This document shows, one piece after another, positions 53,178 through 61,306 of a stretch of 64,000 nt of DNA; position 1 is the first letter of the stretch, and the number at the start of each line of letters is the position of its first letter. Source of the stretch: JAYZDK01 sp964604165 (GTDB taxonomy: Bacteria > Myxococcota_A > UBA796 > CAJQPC01). The stretch covers positions 99,895 through 163,894 of the forward strand of contig CAZRYF010000002.1 of assembly GCA_964604165.1 (NCBI GenBank), written 5' to 3'. The notes beneath the pieces were generated by a model, which saw nothing but the letters and a program-made list of their open reading frames with translations, was not told where the DNA came from and did not search any database. Position numbers and translations under genes: made by a program.

Positions 53178-54699
53178 AGGGGTAGGTGTAGTTCTTGGCG
53201 TCTCCGTCAAAGGGCGGAAACTGAATGTCCTGAATGGCCTGGGACAAGCAACTGTCCAGAGAGGTGTCCCTGTAGGTGCCGCTGGAGATGTAGACCCGAT
53301 CAGGGCTGCCAGAAGGCTGAATCCGAATCTTCACGGGGATTCGACCCGAAGGCAATGAGCCCGTGGCGTTTCGGTATTCCACGAAACAACCCTTCACACC
53401 CCGGTTGCTTCGCAACATGGTGTCAAGCACCGTCAGCGGCACGCCTGTGCTCCCCGTGCTGCTCCCGGACGAGCGACCGGCCGCCCGCTCCTCAGGCCCA
53501 GGAGGTGTCGACCCACGGCTCGCTGAAGAGCTGCGAAAGTCATCGTCGTCGTTTCGGCGGCTCCCGCCGGATGGAGGCTCGTCACTCCAGGAGGAGGTAG
53601 ACCGCGCAACCGAAGTCCCGGTGCCTGAAGGATAGGACCGGCTGGAGGACGAGCTACCATCGGACCCAGACTGACTGGATCTCCCTGCAGACCCCGGACG
53701 AGGAAAGTCGGCAACAGCCTCCTTCTTCACCGGAGTCTTCGCCACCACAACAGCCTCACCCTCCCCATCATCCACCGGATCTTCGTCCCCTGGGGCCTCC
53801 TCGCCTGGATCGTCTGGTACCACTACCTCTTCAGCCGGCTCCGGTGCCGGGGCCTCCGCAACAGGTGCCGGCGTGTCCACCACCGGCGACCCGCCCAAGT
53901 TCACGTTGCTCCAGTAGAAGCCCCAAGACAGCACACCGGACACAAGAAGACCGACAAAAAGGGAGAGGATTACCTGGGCCTGTCGTCGCCCCCGATCGCT
54001 GGTGATGACCACCATCAACGAGCTTGTGACCCCCCACAACGTCACCAAAAGCCCCCCGTAGCGCTGCCAGTCCTGGGTCGCGATGGCGAGCAGGAGCACG
54101 CCGAAGACAGCAGCAAAGTTCGCCATCATCACCACGGACAAGTCCGAAGACGGATCCACCATGGAATGCATCGGAGACCTCGGATCCCCCTGCTTTGGCA
54201 ACATCACCGGCGGCGGGAGATCCGGCACCGGCGGAGGAGGCGGGGGGGCCGAAGGCTGTGGGAGCGGGGCACCGGTGGCGGGAGGCGGCGGGGGAGGGCC
54301 CACCTCCGGCTCAACAGCCGAGGGAGGCTCCATTCCAGGACGCGGGATGGTGGGCTCCGGCACCCGGGCTTGCCGCAACACATCCGAGCTGGCCACCGTC
54401 GGGTTGACCGGCTCCTCATCCACGCCCATTGCAGGCTGGAACTGCAAACCAATGCCCCCCTCCTGCGAGGCGGAGTCAGCTTCCTCCCGGGCTTTTTCTT
54501 GCAAGGCGGCCAACTCGGAGATCTGCGTGGAAGCGTCTGGATCCTCCTCTTCCTCGCCTGCCCCGATCGCCATGCCGCCTGTCCGTCGGATGATGATGGG
54601 GTTCTGGCACTTGCGACAGGTGGCCTTGTTCACCTCTCGACGAAGCTTCTCCTCCGGAATCCGGTAGGTTGCACCGCAGTTGTCACAGACAACTCGCAT
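53167..54699 (-). CDS. AgmX/PglI-type protein with MJ0042 zinc finger
   Basis: 510 residues. The N-terminus is an MJ0042-type zinc ribbon (Cys5, Cys8, Cys28, Cys31: VCDNCGATYRIPEEKLRR). Pro-rich and low-complexity linkers surround three or so hydrophobic segments (about 190-280), and a Ser-rich linker leads to a C-terminal domain of about 90 residues (TMLRSNRGVKGCFVEYRNAT ... LDSCLSQAIQDIQFPPFDGD), the AgmX/PglI C-terminal domain that resembles TonB. Related proteins are needed for adventurous gliding in Myxococcus, where they belong to envelope-spanning motor complexes. A gliding role here is inferred. Its ribosome site lies in an inverted repeat (54706-54799). Confidence 0.83.
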   Translation of the reverse strand: MRVVCDNCGATYRIPEEKLRREVNKATCRKCQNPIIIRRTGGMAIGAGEEEEDPDASTQISELAALQEKAREEADSASQEGGIGLQFQPAMGVDEEPVNPTVASSDVLRQARVPEPTIPRPGMEPPSAVEPEVGPPPPPPATGAPLPQPSAPPPPPPVPDLPPPVMLPKQGDPRSPMHSMVDPSSDLSVVMMANFAAVFGVLLLAIATQDWQRYGGLLVTLWGVTSSLMVVITSDRGRRQAQVILSLFVGLLVSGVLSWGFYWSNVNLGGSPVVDTPAPVAEAPAPEPAEEVVVPDDPGEEAPGDEDPVDDGEGEAVVVAKTPVKKEAVADFPRPGSAGRSSQSGSDGSSSSSRSYPSGTGTSVARSTSSWSDEPPSGGSRRNDDDDFRSSSASRGSTPPGPEERAAGRSSGSSTGSTGVPLTVLDTMLRSNRGVKGCFVEYRNATGSLPSGRIPVKIRIQPSGSPDRVYISSGTYRDTSLDSCLSQAIQDIQFPPFDGDAKNYTYPFTL

Positions 54700-54705
54700 G
54701 GTTTT

Positions 54706-54799
54706 CCTCTCGGGGCTGCTCGCCCGATTGAATTCGGAGTGGGTTTACCGTTTCACGGTTTTCCGGTGGTCAAGAATAGGCCAGACGTTCCCCGAGAGG
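54706..54799 (-). promoter_or_regulatory. long-range inverted repeat that covers the AgmX-like gene's ribosome-binding site
   Basis: CCTCTCGGGG at 54706-54715 pairs perfectly with CCCCGAGAGG at 54790-54799 (plus-strand reading). On the minus-strand transcript the downstream arm contains AGAGG six bases before the ATG, so closing the stem would hide the Shine-Dalgarno. A smaller hairpin, ACCGT-TTC-ACGGT (54747-54759), lies in the loop. The pairing is seen in the sequence; regulation is inferred. Confidence 0.55.
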
Positions 54800-54801
54800 T
54801 G

Positions 54802-55965
54802 TCAATTCGAGGTCTCGACCGTCACCGTATAGGTGCCCGGCCCTCCGTCCTTATTGGATCCGAACGACGTGTTTCGCACCACCAATACCGCCGCAGTGGT
54901 GCCTGCACCTGCCGCGGCCACCCCCGTGACCGGCCAGAACCACCAGCGTTCAGTCACGGGCTTTGTACTGCGAACCCCCTCTTGGCGAATGCGCACCGTG
55001 GTGCTGCCTGTTTTGTAGGTTCGCTGTCGAAAGAAGGGAATCTCCCATCGTCGCTTCTTGGCCACGGGTCGAGGGGGCGGCGGCGGGCGCACCTGCTGCT
55101 GTTGCGGCTCATCGAACTCCGGCATTTCCTCAAACCCCCCCCCCATTTCTCCCTCGCCACCTGTGAAGACCGACGAGGAAGAGACGCTCGCCCCCCCCGG
55201 CGTGGAGGCCCCCTCCAGCAAACTCGTCACCAATTGGAAGTAGACAGGGTCCCCCGGAAACGGTGGAAAATCCTCCAGGACCTGGGTCAGCTCACCGATG
55301 ACCCGGTCTCCTTGGACCATGCGGGCATGCAGCCTGCCGCCCGACTCCACGTACCCGGACACCACGGCCCCCACGCGCAGCCGGTTTGCCACCACGCCGG
55401 CTTCCTGGGGCGAAAGCATGCGCCGCTCCGCATTCTCCTGGCCCTGTGCCGCTTCTGTAACAAGGGCCACCACCTGGCTGCTGGCGCCCCCCCTGGCCCG
55501 ACTCTCGAGGTAGCCGGGGTACAACCAAAGACACTGCTCGAAGGCACGCAGCGCTTTGGAACGCTGGCCCAGGGCAGCATAGGCCTCCCCTTGGAAATAG
55601 TGGATATCCGCGAGTTCTGATCGTCGCGCCATTGCCGAGCCCACCTCTTCGTGGAGCGCTCGAGCCTGGTCCAGGAGAGCAATGCCCCTCCCGTGGCTTC
55701 CCGAGGACATCGCGACGCGAGCTTGCCCAACCAATTCCCGGGCCTGGGAGACATTGGACTCTCGCCCCACCGCCAGTCGTTCGGTGATGTCAAATGACTC
55801 CAGCGGAAAGAAGGTTCCCTCCTCCAGAAAGGCATCTCTCATCCCCTGGCTGACCAGGGAGGCATCATCGAAATCCACGCCGTACCCATCAAAATCCAGA
55901 ACGGCGACCTCCACTGCCCCCACCTCGGACGAAATCAACAAGGCCCCGAAAAGTAGGAAGTTCAT
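54802..55965 (-). CDS. secreted TPR-like protein with C-terminal membrane segment
   Basis: 387 residues from the ATG at 55965; a longer frame begins at 56034. The signal peptide is MNFLLFGALLISSEVGA. Next comes a beta-strand region (VEVAVLDFDGYGVDFDDASL) and about 80 residues of TPR-like helices (LADIHYFQGEAYAALGQRSK). A Gln/Pro-rich stretch (DEPQQQQVRPPPPPRPVAKK) precedes one membrane helix (WWFWPVTGVAAAGAGTTAAV) and a short C-terminus. No enzyme motif. Its layout recalls myxobacterial periplasmic proteins of unknown role linked to gliding or envelope machines. It is upstream of the AgmX-like gene in the same direction. Confidence 0.68.
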   Translation of the reverse strand: MNFLLFGALLISSEVGAVEVAVLDFDGYGVDFDDASLVSQGMRDAFLEEGTFFPLESFDITERLAVGRESNVSQARELVGQARVAMSSGSHGRGIALLDQARALHEEVGSAMARRSELADIHYFQGEAYAALGQRSKALRAFEQCLWLYPGYLESRARGGASSQVVALVTEAAQGQENAERRMLSPQEAGVVANRLRVGAVVSGYVESGGRLHARMVQGDRVIGELTQVLEDFPPFPGDPVYFQLVTSLLEGASTPGGASVSSSSVFTGGEGEMGGGFEEMPEFDEPQQQQVRPPPPPRPVAKKRRWEIPFFRQRTYKTGSTTVRIRQEGVRSTKPVTERWWFWPVTGVAAAGAGTTAAVLVVRNTSFGSNKDGGPGTYTVTVETSN

Positions 55966-56067
55966 GGCGTCTCTTGGAATTATCCCCTGGAACCTATCGG
56001 CAGGCAACCGTCCCGGCACGAGACAAGGAGACAAGACAAGGGGTCAAGTCTTGATTCTTTGACTTTT

Positions 56068-56091
56068 GGACTTCCGGGGCCCCGGAAGTCC
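56068..56091. repeat. perfect 24-bp palindrome
   Basis: GGACTTCCGGGG followed directly by CCCCGGAAGTCC, a perfect palindrome without a spacer, between the TPR-like gene and the deoxynucleoside kinase. It is not followed by a T-run, so it is not a standard terminator. Two nearby GTCCCCGGAATCC copies share part of it, suggesting a REP-like repeat family or an operator. Confidence 0.8.
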
Positions 56092-56167
56092 CGCGGCAGT
56101 TCTTCGGGATCTGTCGGAGTTAAGTATGGCGTCCCCGGAATCCAGTCCCCGGAATCCAACAGAGCAT

Positions 56168-56776
56168 CTACAAAAACTTCTCCAGCGCCTGCTGAAACTC
56201 GATCCGATCCACGAGATGGCTCAGGTAGTCCTGGTTGCCAGAGTCCCAGACCAGCACCGGGGACAAGTCATACCCTTCGATCCACTCATCGTAGAGCTTA
56301 TTGAGTCGCCGGATGTAGCCCACGGGAATGCTCTGCTCGGAGGCGCGGCCCCTCTTGCGAATTCGCTGTCGCACCGCCCGTGTGTCGCACTTCAGGTAGA
56401 TCATTAAATCCGGCGGCTGGAGGGCTTCCCGCATGGACTCGTACAAGCTCATATACGTCGTGTAGTCTCGCTTTTTCATGAAGCGGCCCCGGTACAGATT
56501 TGTCGCAAAGATCTCCGCGTCCTCGTAGATCGAACGGTCCTGTACCACCGTTCCTGGCGCGTCATTCAACCCCAGGTGCAGGCGAAACTTGTGGGTCAGA
56601 AAGTACAGCTGCGAATGAAAAGCCCACTGGCGCATGTCCCGATAGAAATCGTCCAGGTAGGGGTTGGTCGTATAGGGCTCGTACACCGGCGCAAACCCGT
56701 ACCGGGTGTGTAGAAACTCCACCATGGAGGTCTTTCCGGACCCCATATTCCCCGCCACGGCGATGAATTTCTTCAA
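56168..56776 (-). CDS. deoxynucleoside kinase
   Basis: 202 residues. P-loop GNMGSGKTSMVEFL, then YEPYTTNPYLDDFY, QDRSIYEDAEIFA (the DRS general-base and substrate region) and the LID arginines RQRIRKRGRASEQ. This matches the dNK/dGK-dAK family, which phosphorylates deoxyadenosine, deoxyguanosine or deoxycytidine for nucleotide salvage. The ATG overlaps the stop of the ceramidase-like gene by four bases, so the two are translated from one message. Confidence 0.92.
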   Translation of the reverse strand: MKKFIAVAGNMGSGKTSMVEFLHTRYGFAPVYEPYTTNPYLDDFYRDMRQWAFHSQLYFLTHKFRLHLGLNDAPGTVVQDRSIYEDAEIFATNLYRGRFMKKRDYTTYMSLYESMREALQPPDLMIYLKCDTRAVRQRIRKRGRASEQSIPVGYIRRLNKLYDEWIEGYDLSPVLVWDSGNQDYLSHLVDRIEFQQALEKFL

Positions 56777-59280
56777 GGAAGGGTTCCTGCGTTGCCGTAC
56801 ACATCCGTGACCGTGACGGCGGTGGCATCACCTGGCAAGGACAAGGGCAGGTGCGACCGATCCCCCGTCACCGTCGCCTCCACCTGGAGAGATTCGGCCA
56901 CCCCGCCAGACTCCCAGGCCACGACGACTTGCCCCCTCACCGGGTTGGATCCCCGGGAGCTGCCCTCCATGTCAACCAGGCGCCAACCCAGGGCGGGCGC
57001 GGCCAATGAGATCTCCAACCCGTCATCCACAGCCACCAGGTCCAGGACCGCCGGCACCAACTGGAACTCCGGGCCTTCCACCGTGTAGGTCTCGGTCTCC
57101 CAGGGCCAGCGATCTTCCCGGCCGGTGGCCCGCTTTCCGGCCACATGAAGCCGATAGATGCCCTCAGGGAGCCCGGCCTTGTCCTGCACGTGCCCAACAG
57201 CCTGCCACCCGGCCCACCACTGGTGGGTTTGTTCCGCATCGGCCGGATACAGGGGCGTGGGGGTGTGGCCCAGCAGAATGTCCCCAAAGACCTCCGTGAT
57301 GGCACGTCCGGAGCGGCTCGTGACCGTCTCCCAGGTGTCCCCGTTCTTTCGCTGCAACGTGACCGTGGGTTGATCCACCACAGGATCCCCCCCCTCCCAG
57401 GCCAGCTGCACAATGCCGGTGACCCGGGGGACGCTTGCGGGGGTTTCCAGCTCCAGGGCGAGGTCCAGGGGAATCCAGAAGTCCTCGCCCACCTCCGTGA
57501 GGAGCGTCCCGGCATCGGGGGTGGCATCCGGGTGGCGCTCGGGAAGGTCCCGATCTGGGTACACCGTAGGGGCCCACTGTCCCAAGGGGTCCGAGGGCTC
57601 GTGGATGCCGTTGCCCAGCAAGGTCCCCGCATAGTGCAGCACCTGCTCCATCAGGTACTCAGCCTGCAGGGGGCCCCAAATGTTGATGTTGGGCTCATAC
57701 CCCCCCATGAGCCAATCTTCTGGAATCAGAAGGTAACCCTCGTGGTCCTGGGCGTAGCCCACGTGCAGGGCCATGGCGTGGCCCAACTCCGCCTTCGCCC
57801 GCCGCCGCCACTGCTCTGTGAACATGGCGGTGGACTCTCCGGGGAAAAACCCCACGAGCAAGTCCCGCTCACTCTCCGACCCGTCCGTGTCCCGGGTCGC
57901 CAGGGGGCCGATCAACCCCGCAGTGGTCCCGGCCCGAAGCGCGGAGGGCATGGGAAGCGGCATGTCCTCCATGCCCCACTCTTCCGTGAGCTTGAAGATG
58001 CCCAACAGCACCCAGCTGACCAGCTCCACGTCCATGCAAGCGGAGTAGGGGTAGACCTCTGTGCCAATGTTACCCGCCGGAATCAGCGGCGCATCGGACC
58101 CACAGAATGCCGCCCCAAACGGGGCGTTGAACTCGTCCAGAGGAGAGAGAATATTCCCGTTTTCGTCGTAGATGAGGTCATCGGCAAGGTATCCCTCTTG
58201 TGAGGCGAGGTATCTCCAGTCCACCTCTCCGTTTCGGGTGACGGAGATTGTCTCAAGGTCCTGGGGGATCGACCGGGAGGCAAGCTCCATGGAGATGGGG
58301 GCTGACGATGTCGGGGTCTCCGCCCACAACCCCATCACACCGGCCACCGCCCCCTCCCCCACGGACTCGAGCCGGGCATACCCGCTGTCTCTGCCGGCTG
58401 GAGACGCGTCTCCTCCCGCCCCCTGCAAGTGCATCACCAAGACCTCGTCATCAAACTGCTCTTGCAGCACCACCTCCAGGTGCCCGGGGGCATCGGAGGA
58501 GACCATGGGGTTGTCTTCACCCAGGCTTGTTCCATGGATTCCAAAGGTGAACACCATCGCCACAGGCTCCCCCGCCAAGGAGTCCACCCGAAGCACATTG
58601 AGGTGAGGGTCTTTGTCGTAGCCAGGCTCCATGTCATCCCACACGGCCAGGCTGTCGTTGTCCCCGCGGCGATCCCGGTACACGGCGTTGTCCGGGTCCC
58701 AGTCTTTCGCCCAACCAGTGCCGAGAGCCACGTCCTCCCGGCCCTCGTAGGCCTCCATTGCCAGACCCGTTGCCTGAGAGACAAAGCGCTGGAAGAGTTC
58801 CTCGTCGTACCGGTCGCCTCCCAGGTAAAAGTGGTAGGAGTCGGAGAAAGGGCCGTAGCTTGCATGGCTGTGGTTCGTGGCCACCACGACCTTGCCATCG
58901 AGGTTCTCCCCGGTGGCCGCCTCCAGGCGCTCCTCAAGGGCCTCCACCAGGCCATCGAAACTGTAGATGATGTCAACCTTCACCAGAACCATGTGCTCAT
59001 CGCCATTCTCCAGCCACAAGACCTTGATCTGGGGCCGGGTCTGCACACCGGTGCTCTCCACAAACCCCACCGTGTAGTGGGAGTCCCGGTGGTCCTGCGC
59101 CCCCGAGCCACCCAGGTAGCCGCAACGGGACGAGTACCCCGCAAGCGGTGTGCCCACCGGCAAACGCAGCGAGCCCTCCGCGGTTCCAGCCCGGGGGGCG
59201 CCCGCGACCACCGCCGGCCACTCGTGATGGGGGGGGGTGTCCTTGGCTGGGCAGGCAAGCAGCAGGGCGAGCAGGAACAT
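56773..59280 (-). CDS. neutral/alkaline ceramidase-family lipoprotein
   Basis: 835 residues with GGAGG five bases before the ATG. MFLLALLLACPAKD is a signal with lipobox LLAC, so it is an envelope lipoprotein. The N-terminal half carries GTPLAGYSSRCGYLGG, VKVDIIYSFDGL, VATNHSHASYGP (zinc His pair) and LQGAGGDASPAG, in the order of neutral ceramidases. The second half has beta-rich Ig-like parts. Such enzymes split ceramide to sphingosine and fatty acid; it could also cut another N-acyl amide. It is the first gene of a pair with the deoxynucleoside kinase. Confidence 0.84.
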   Translation of the reverse strand: MFLLALLLACPAKDTPPHHEWPAVVAGAPRAGTAEGSLRLPVGTPLAGYSSRCGYLGGSGAQDHRDSHYTVGFVESTGVQTRPQIKVLWLENGDEHMVLVKVDIIYSFDGLVEALEERLEAATGENLDGKVVVATNHSHASYGPFSDSYHFYLGGDRYDEELFQRFVSQATGLAMEAYEGREDVALGTGWAKDWDPDNAVYRDRRGDNDSLAVWDDMEPGYDKDPHLNVLRVDSLAGEPVAMVFTFGIHGTSLGEDNPMVSSDAPGHLEVVLQEQFDDEVLVMHLQGAGGDASPAGRDSGYARLESVGEGAVAGVMGLWAETPTSSAPISMELASRSIPQDLETISVTRNGEVDWRYLASQEGYLADDLIYDENGNILSPLDEFNAPFGAAFCGSDAPLIPAGNIGTEVYPYSACMDVELVSWVLLGIFKLTEEWGMEDMPLPMPSALRAGTTAGLIGPLATRDTDGSESERDLLVGFFPGESTAMFTEQWRRRAKAELGHAMALHVGYAQDHEGYLLIPEDWLMGGYEPNINIWGPLQAEYLMEQVLHYAGTLLGNGIHEPSDPLGQWAPTVYPDRDLPERHPDATPDAGTLLTEVGEDFWIPLDLALELETPASVPRVTGIVQLAWEGGDPVVDQPTVTLQRKNGDTWETVTSRSGRAITEVFGDILLGHTPTPLYPADAEQTHQWWAGWQAVGHVQDKAGLPEGIYRLHVAGKRATGREDRWPWETETYTVEGPEFQLVPAVLDLVAVDDGLEISLAAPALGWRLVDMEGSSRGSNPVRGQVVVAWESGGVAESLQVEATVTGDRSHLPLSLPGDATAVTVTDVYGNAGTLP

Positions 59281-59340
59281 GAAGTCCTCCGGGACAGGTG
59301 CCAGTCAAGTCGGTACCCCCCACAGCCAGCCGTGTCCACC

Positions 59341-60774
59341 CTACTCCTCTGCCCGTACCTCTTCTTGGACAAGCAAAGGCCGCAGAGCCTGCAACCACCG
59401 AAGGGACTCCTCCCAGGCAAGCTCCGGCAAGGCCACTTGCCCATCCGCCACCAGGATATGGACACGCCCAAGCCCAAAGGCACGCATGATCGGCCCCTGT
59501 TCCACGTGGACCGACTGCACCTTGTCCCGGGCCATCAGCCACGTACGCCGGCGCCAGAATCCACGGCGCGAGATCACCGCATCGGGATCCACCCGCCATC
59601 CCTGGAACCGAAAGTCCAGCCAGGCCCCGGCGAGGCCCACCGGAACCAGCAAAAGTCCCAACCAACCCCAGGGGCCCAGGGCCATAACGGCCACCACGGT
59701 CGCGAGCACAGACTGCAAAAAGGACCCGAGCATGCCCCGGTACAGGGAGGACCGGTGGGGCGGCAACAACGTGGAACTCCAGGGATTTTCCCCCGCGGGA
59801 ATGGCCTGGTGGAAGATGGCACCCAGCCGCTCCTGCTCCACCATGGGAATCATCGCCTCGGCCCGTCGATGTCCTCCCACGACCGCCCCCAACCCGGCCG
59901 TCTCCACGTAGACCGTGCCGAACCCCATGAGGCGCCGCAGCACCGGCTCAAAAGCCGAAACGATCTGGACCTTTCGCAGAGGAATCTCGACCCGCCTCCG
60001 GGTGAACAGGCCTTCCTCCGTGTGAAGCCCCGACGCATCCCGGGCCAGGCGGTGGTTCCAGTGGCGCAAGAGCGCAAACAACGCCGAACCGAGCCAAGAG
60101 ACCAGAAAGGCCAGCAGGGCCAGTCCCAACAGAGCCGCCGGCTCCAGCGACACCACCGGCTCCTGGCCCTGGCTCTCCAGCAGACTCTGCACCTCAATGG
60201 CCCCCAACACCAGCACCAGCACCAGACCCGAGCTGCCCGAGGACAGCCCGTAGCCCAGGAGCTCTCCCACCCCCTGGCGCAGAATCTCGTGACTCTCGTC
60301 CTTCTCTTGAGGCGCTCGACCCCGGGCCTGCTCGATGTCCGCCACGAGCGCCAGGGCCGCCGACTCCTCCAGGGCGGACAAAAGACCCTCGGTGCGAACA
60401 TCCCCCGCTGTCTCCAGGCGAACCTCCACCAGGCCCGCGATCTTGTGGAACGGGTTTCGCACCCGCTCCACGTTCTGAATTCGCGCCGGGTCAATGACGC
60501 GGGACTGGCGGTGAACAATGCCCTGCCGAATCTCCAGCTTTCCGTCGTGCACCCGGTAGCGCAGGGTGGCGTAATGCACGAAGCTCGAGACCGCACCCAC
60601 CCCAAGGGTCCCCATCAAGAGCAGCACATCCACGATGTGAAAGCCGCTCTGTCCCCCGACCATGGCCAGGATCAGCACCGGCCAGAACTGGCGAATGGTC
60701 CTCCAGGTCAGGGGCAGCAGGTTCACCCAGACCGAAGCCGGGTGGATGCGCTTCCAAGCAGCAGACCGCCCCAT
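59341..60774 (-). CDS. bacterial PH-domain protein, YdbT-like
   Basis: 477 residues with helices in pairs (about 15-50, 175-230 and 360-385) and three bPH2 domains between them, each with the signature RYRVHDGKLEIRQGIVHRQS or its relatives (GLHTEEGLFTRRRVEIPLRK, DAVISRRGFWRRRTWLMARD). YdbT of Bacillus, encoded next to YdbS, protects against some bacteriocins; other members have no known role. It shares one base with the stop of the upstream YdbS-like gene (TGATG), so they form an operon. Confidence 0.88.
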   Translation of the reverse strand: MGRSAAWKRIHPASVWVNLLPLTWRTIRQFWPVLILAMVGGQSGFHIVDVLLLMGTLGVGAVSSFVHYATLRYRVHDGKLEIRQGIVHRQSRVIDPARIQNVERVRNPFHKIAGLVEVRLETAGDVRTEGLLSALEESAALALVADIEQARGRAPQEKDESHEILRQGVGELLGYGLSSGSSGLVLVLVLGAIEVQSLLESQGQEPVVSLEPAALLGLALLAFLVSWLGSALFALLRHWNHRLARDASGLHTEEGLFTRRRVEIPLRKVQIVSAFEPVLRRLMGFGTVYVETAGLGAVVGGHRRAEAMIPMVEQERLGAIFHQAIPAGENPWSSTLLPPHRSSLYRGMLGSFLQSVLATVVAVMALGPWGWLGLLLVPVGLAGAWLDFRFQGWRVDPDAVISRRGFWRRRTWLMARDKVQSVHVEQGPIMRAFGLGRVHILVADGQVALPELAWEESLRWLQALRPLLVQEEVRAEE

Positions 60775-61250
60775 CAGACCCCGTCGTCTCCCCCGCCCCG
60801 CCGGGAGAGGTCATCGCGGATCGACTCGGCCAGGGCGTGCTCCACCCCGGGGAGAGAGCCATCGGCGGCCATGCCGGAGGCCGTGAAGACCAGCACCCGG
60901 GAGAGCCCGAAGATCTGCTCCAAGGGGCCCTGGCGGGTGTCCACGTGCTGAATGCGAGTGTGGGGAATGGAGGTCCGGCGACGAAAGAGCACGCCCCGCT
61001 GCACGTAGAAATCCCCCTCGCGGATGGCGTACCCAAAGAAACGAAAAGCCAAGGCTGGCCAGAAGAGGGCAAGGGCCAGTTGGAAGGAAAACCACGCCCC
61101 CGCCAAGGCCCCAGCCAAGCCAGGGGAAAGCACGTGGGACAAACCAAACCCCATGGCCACGCAGGCCGGGGCCCAAAAGAGAAGCACCCGAATCGTGCCC
61201 TGGAATCGCCAGAGCCAGACAACGCGCGGATGAAGGGATTGCAGTGTCAC
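60774..61250 (-). CDS. bacterial PH-domain protein, YdbS-like
   Basis: 158 residues: two membrane helices (about 20-42 and 46-70), then one bPH2 domain with FGYAIREGDFYVQRGVLFRR and SIPHTRIQHVDTRQGPLEQI. It is the short partner of the YdbT-like protein and is encoded first in the two-gene operon. Divergent from the SpmAB gene with a 56-base gap. Confidence 0.88.
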   Translation of the reverse strand: MTLQSLHPRVVWLWRFQGTIRVLLFWAPACVAMGFGLSHVLSPGLAGALAGAWFSFQLALALFWPALAFRFFGYAIREGDFYVQRGVLFRRRTSIPHTRIQHVDTRQGPLEQIFGLSRVLVFTASGMAADGSLPGVEHALAESIRDDLSRRGGGDDGV

Positions 61251-61306
61251 GGGCTGCTTGTAACCGTGTTCAGATGGGGTGTTAGGGAACCCATGGGAGA
61301 GGACAC

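Noticed and set aside
58429..60951. 840-codon open frame on the plus strand
   Set aside because: It is antisense to the ceramidase and PH-domain genes, rich in Gln/His/Arg/Pro typical of reverse-strand shadows in GC-rich DNA, and has no domain.
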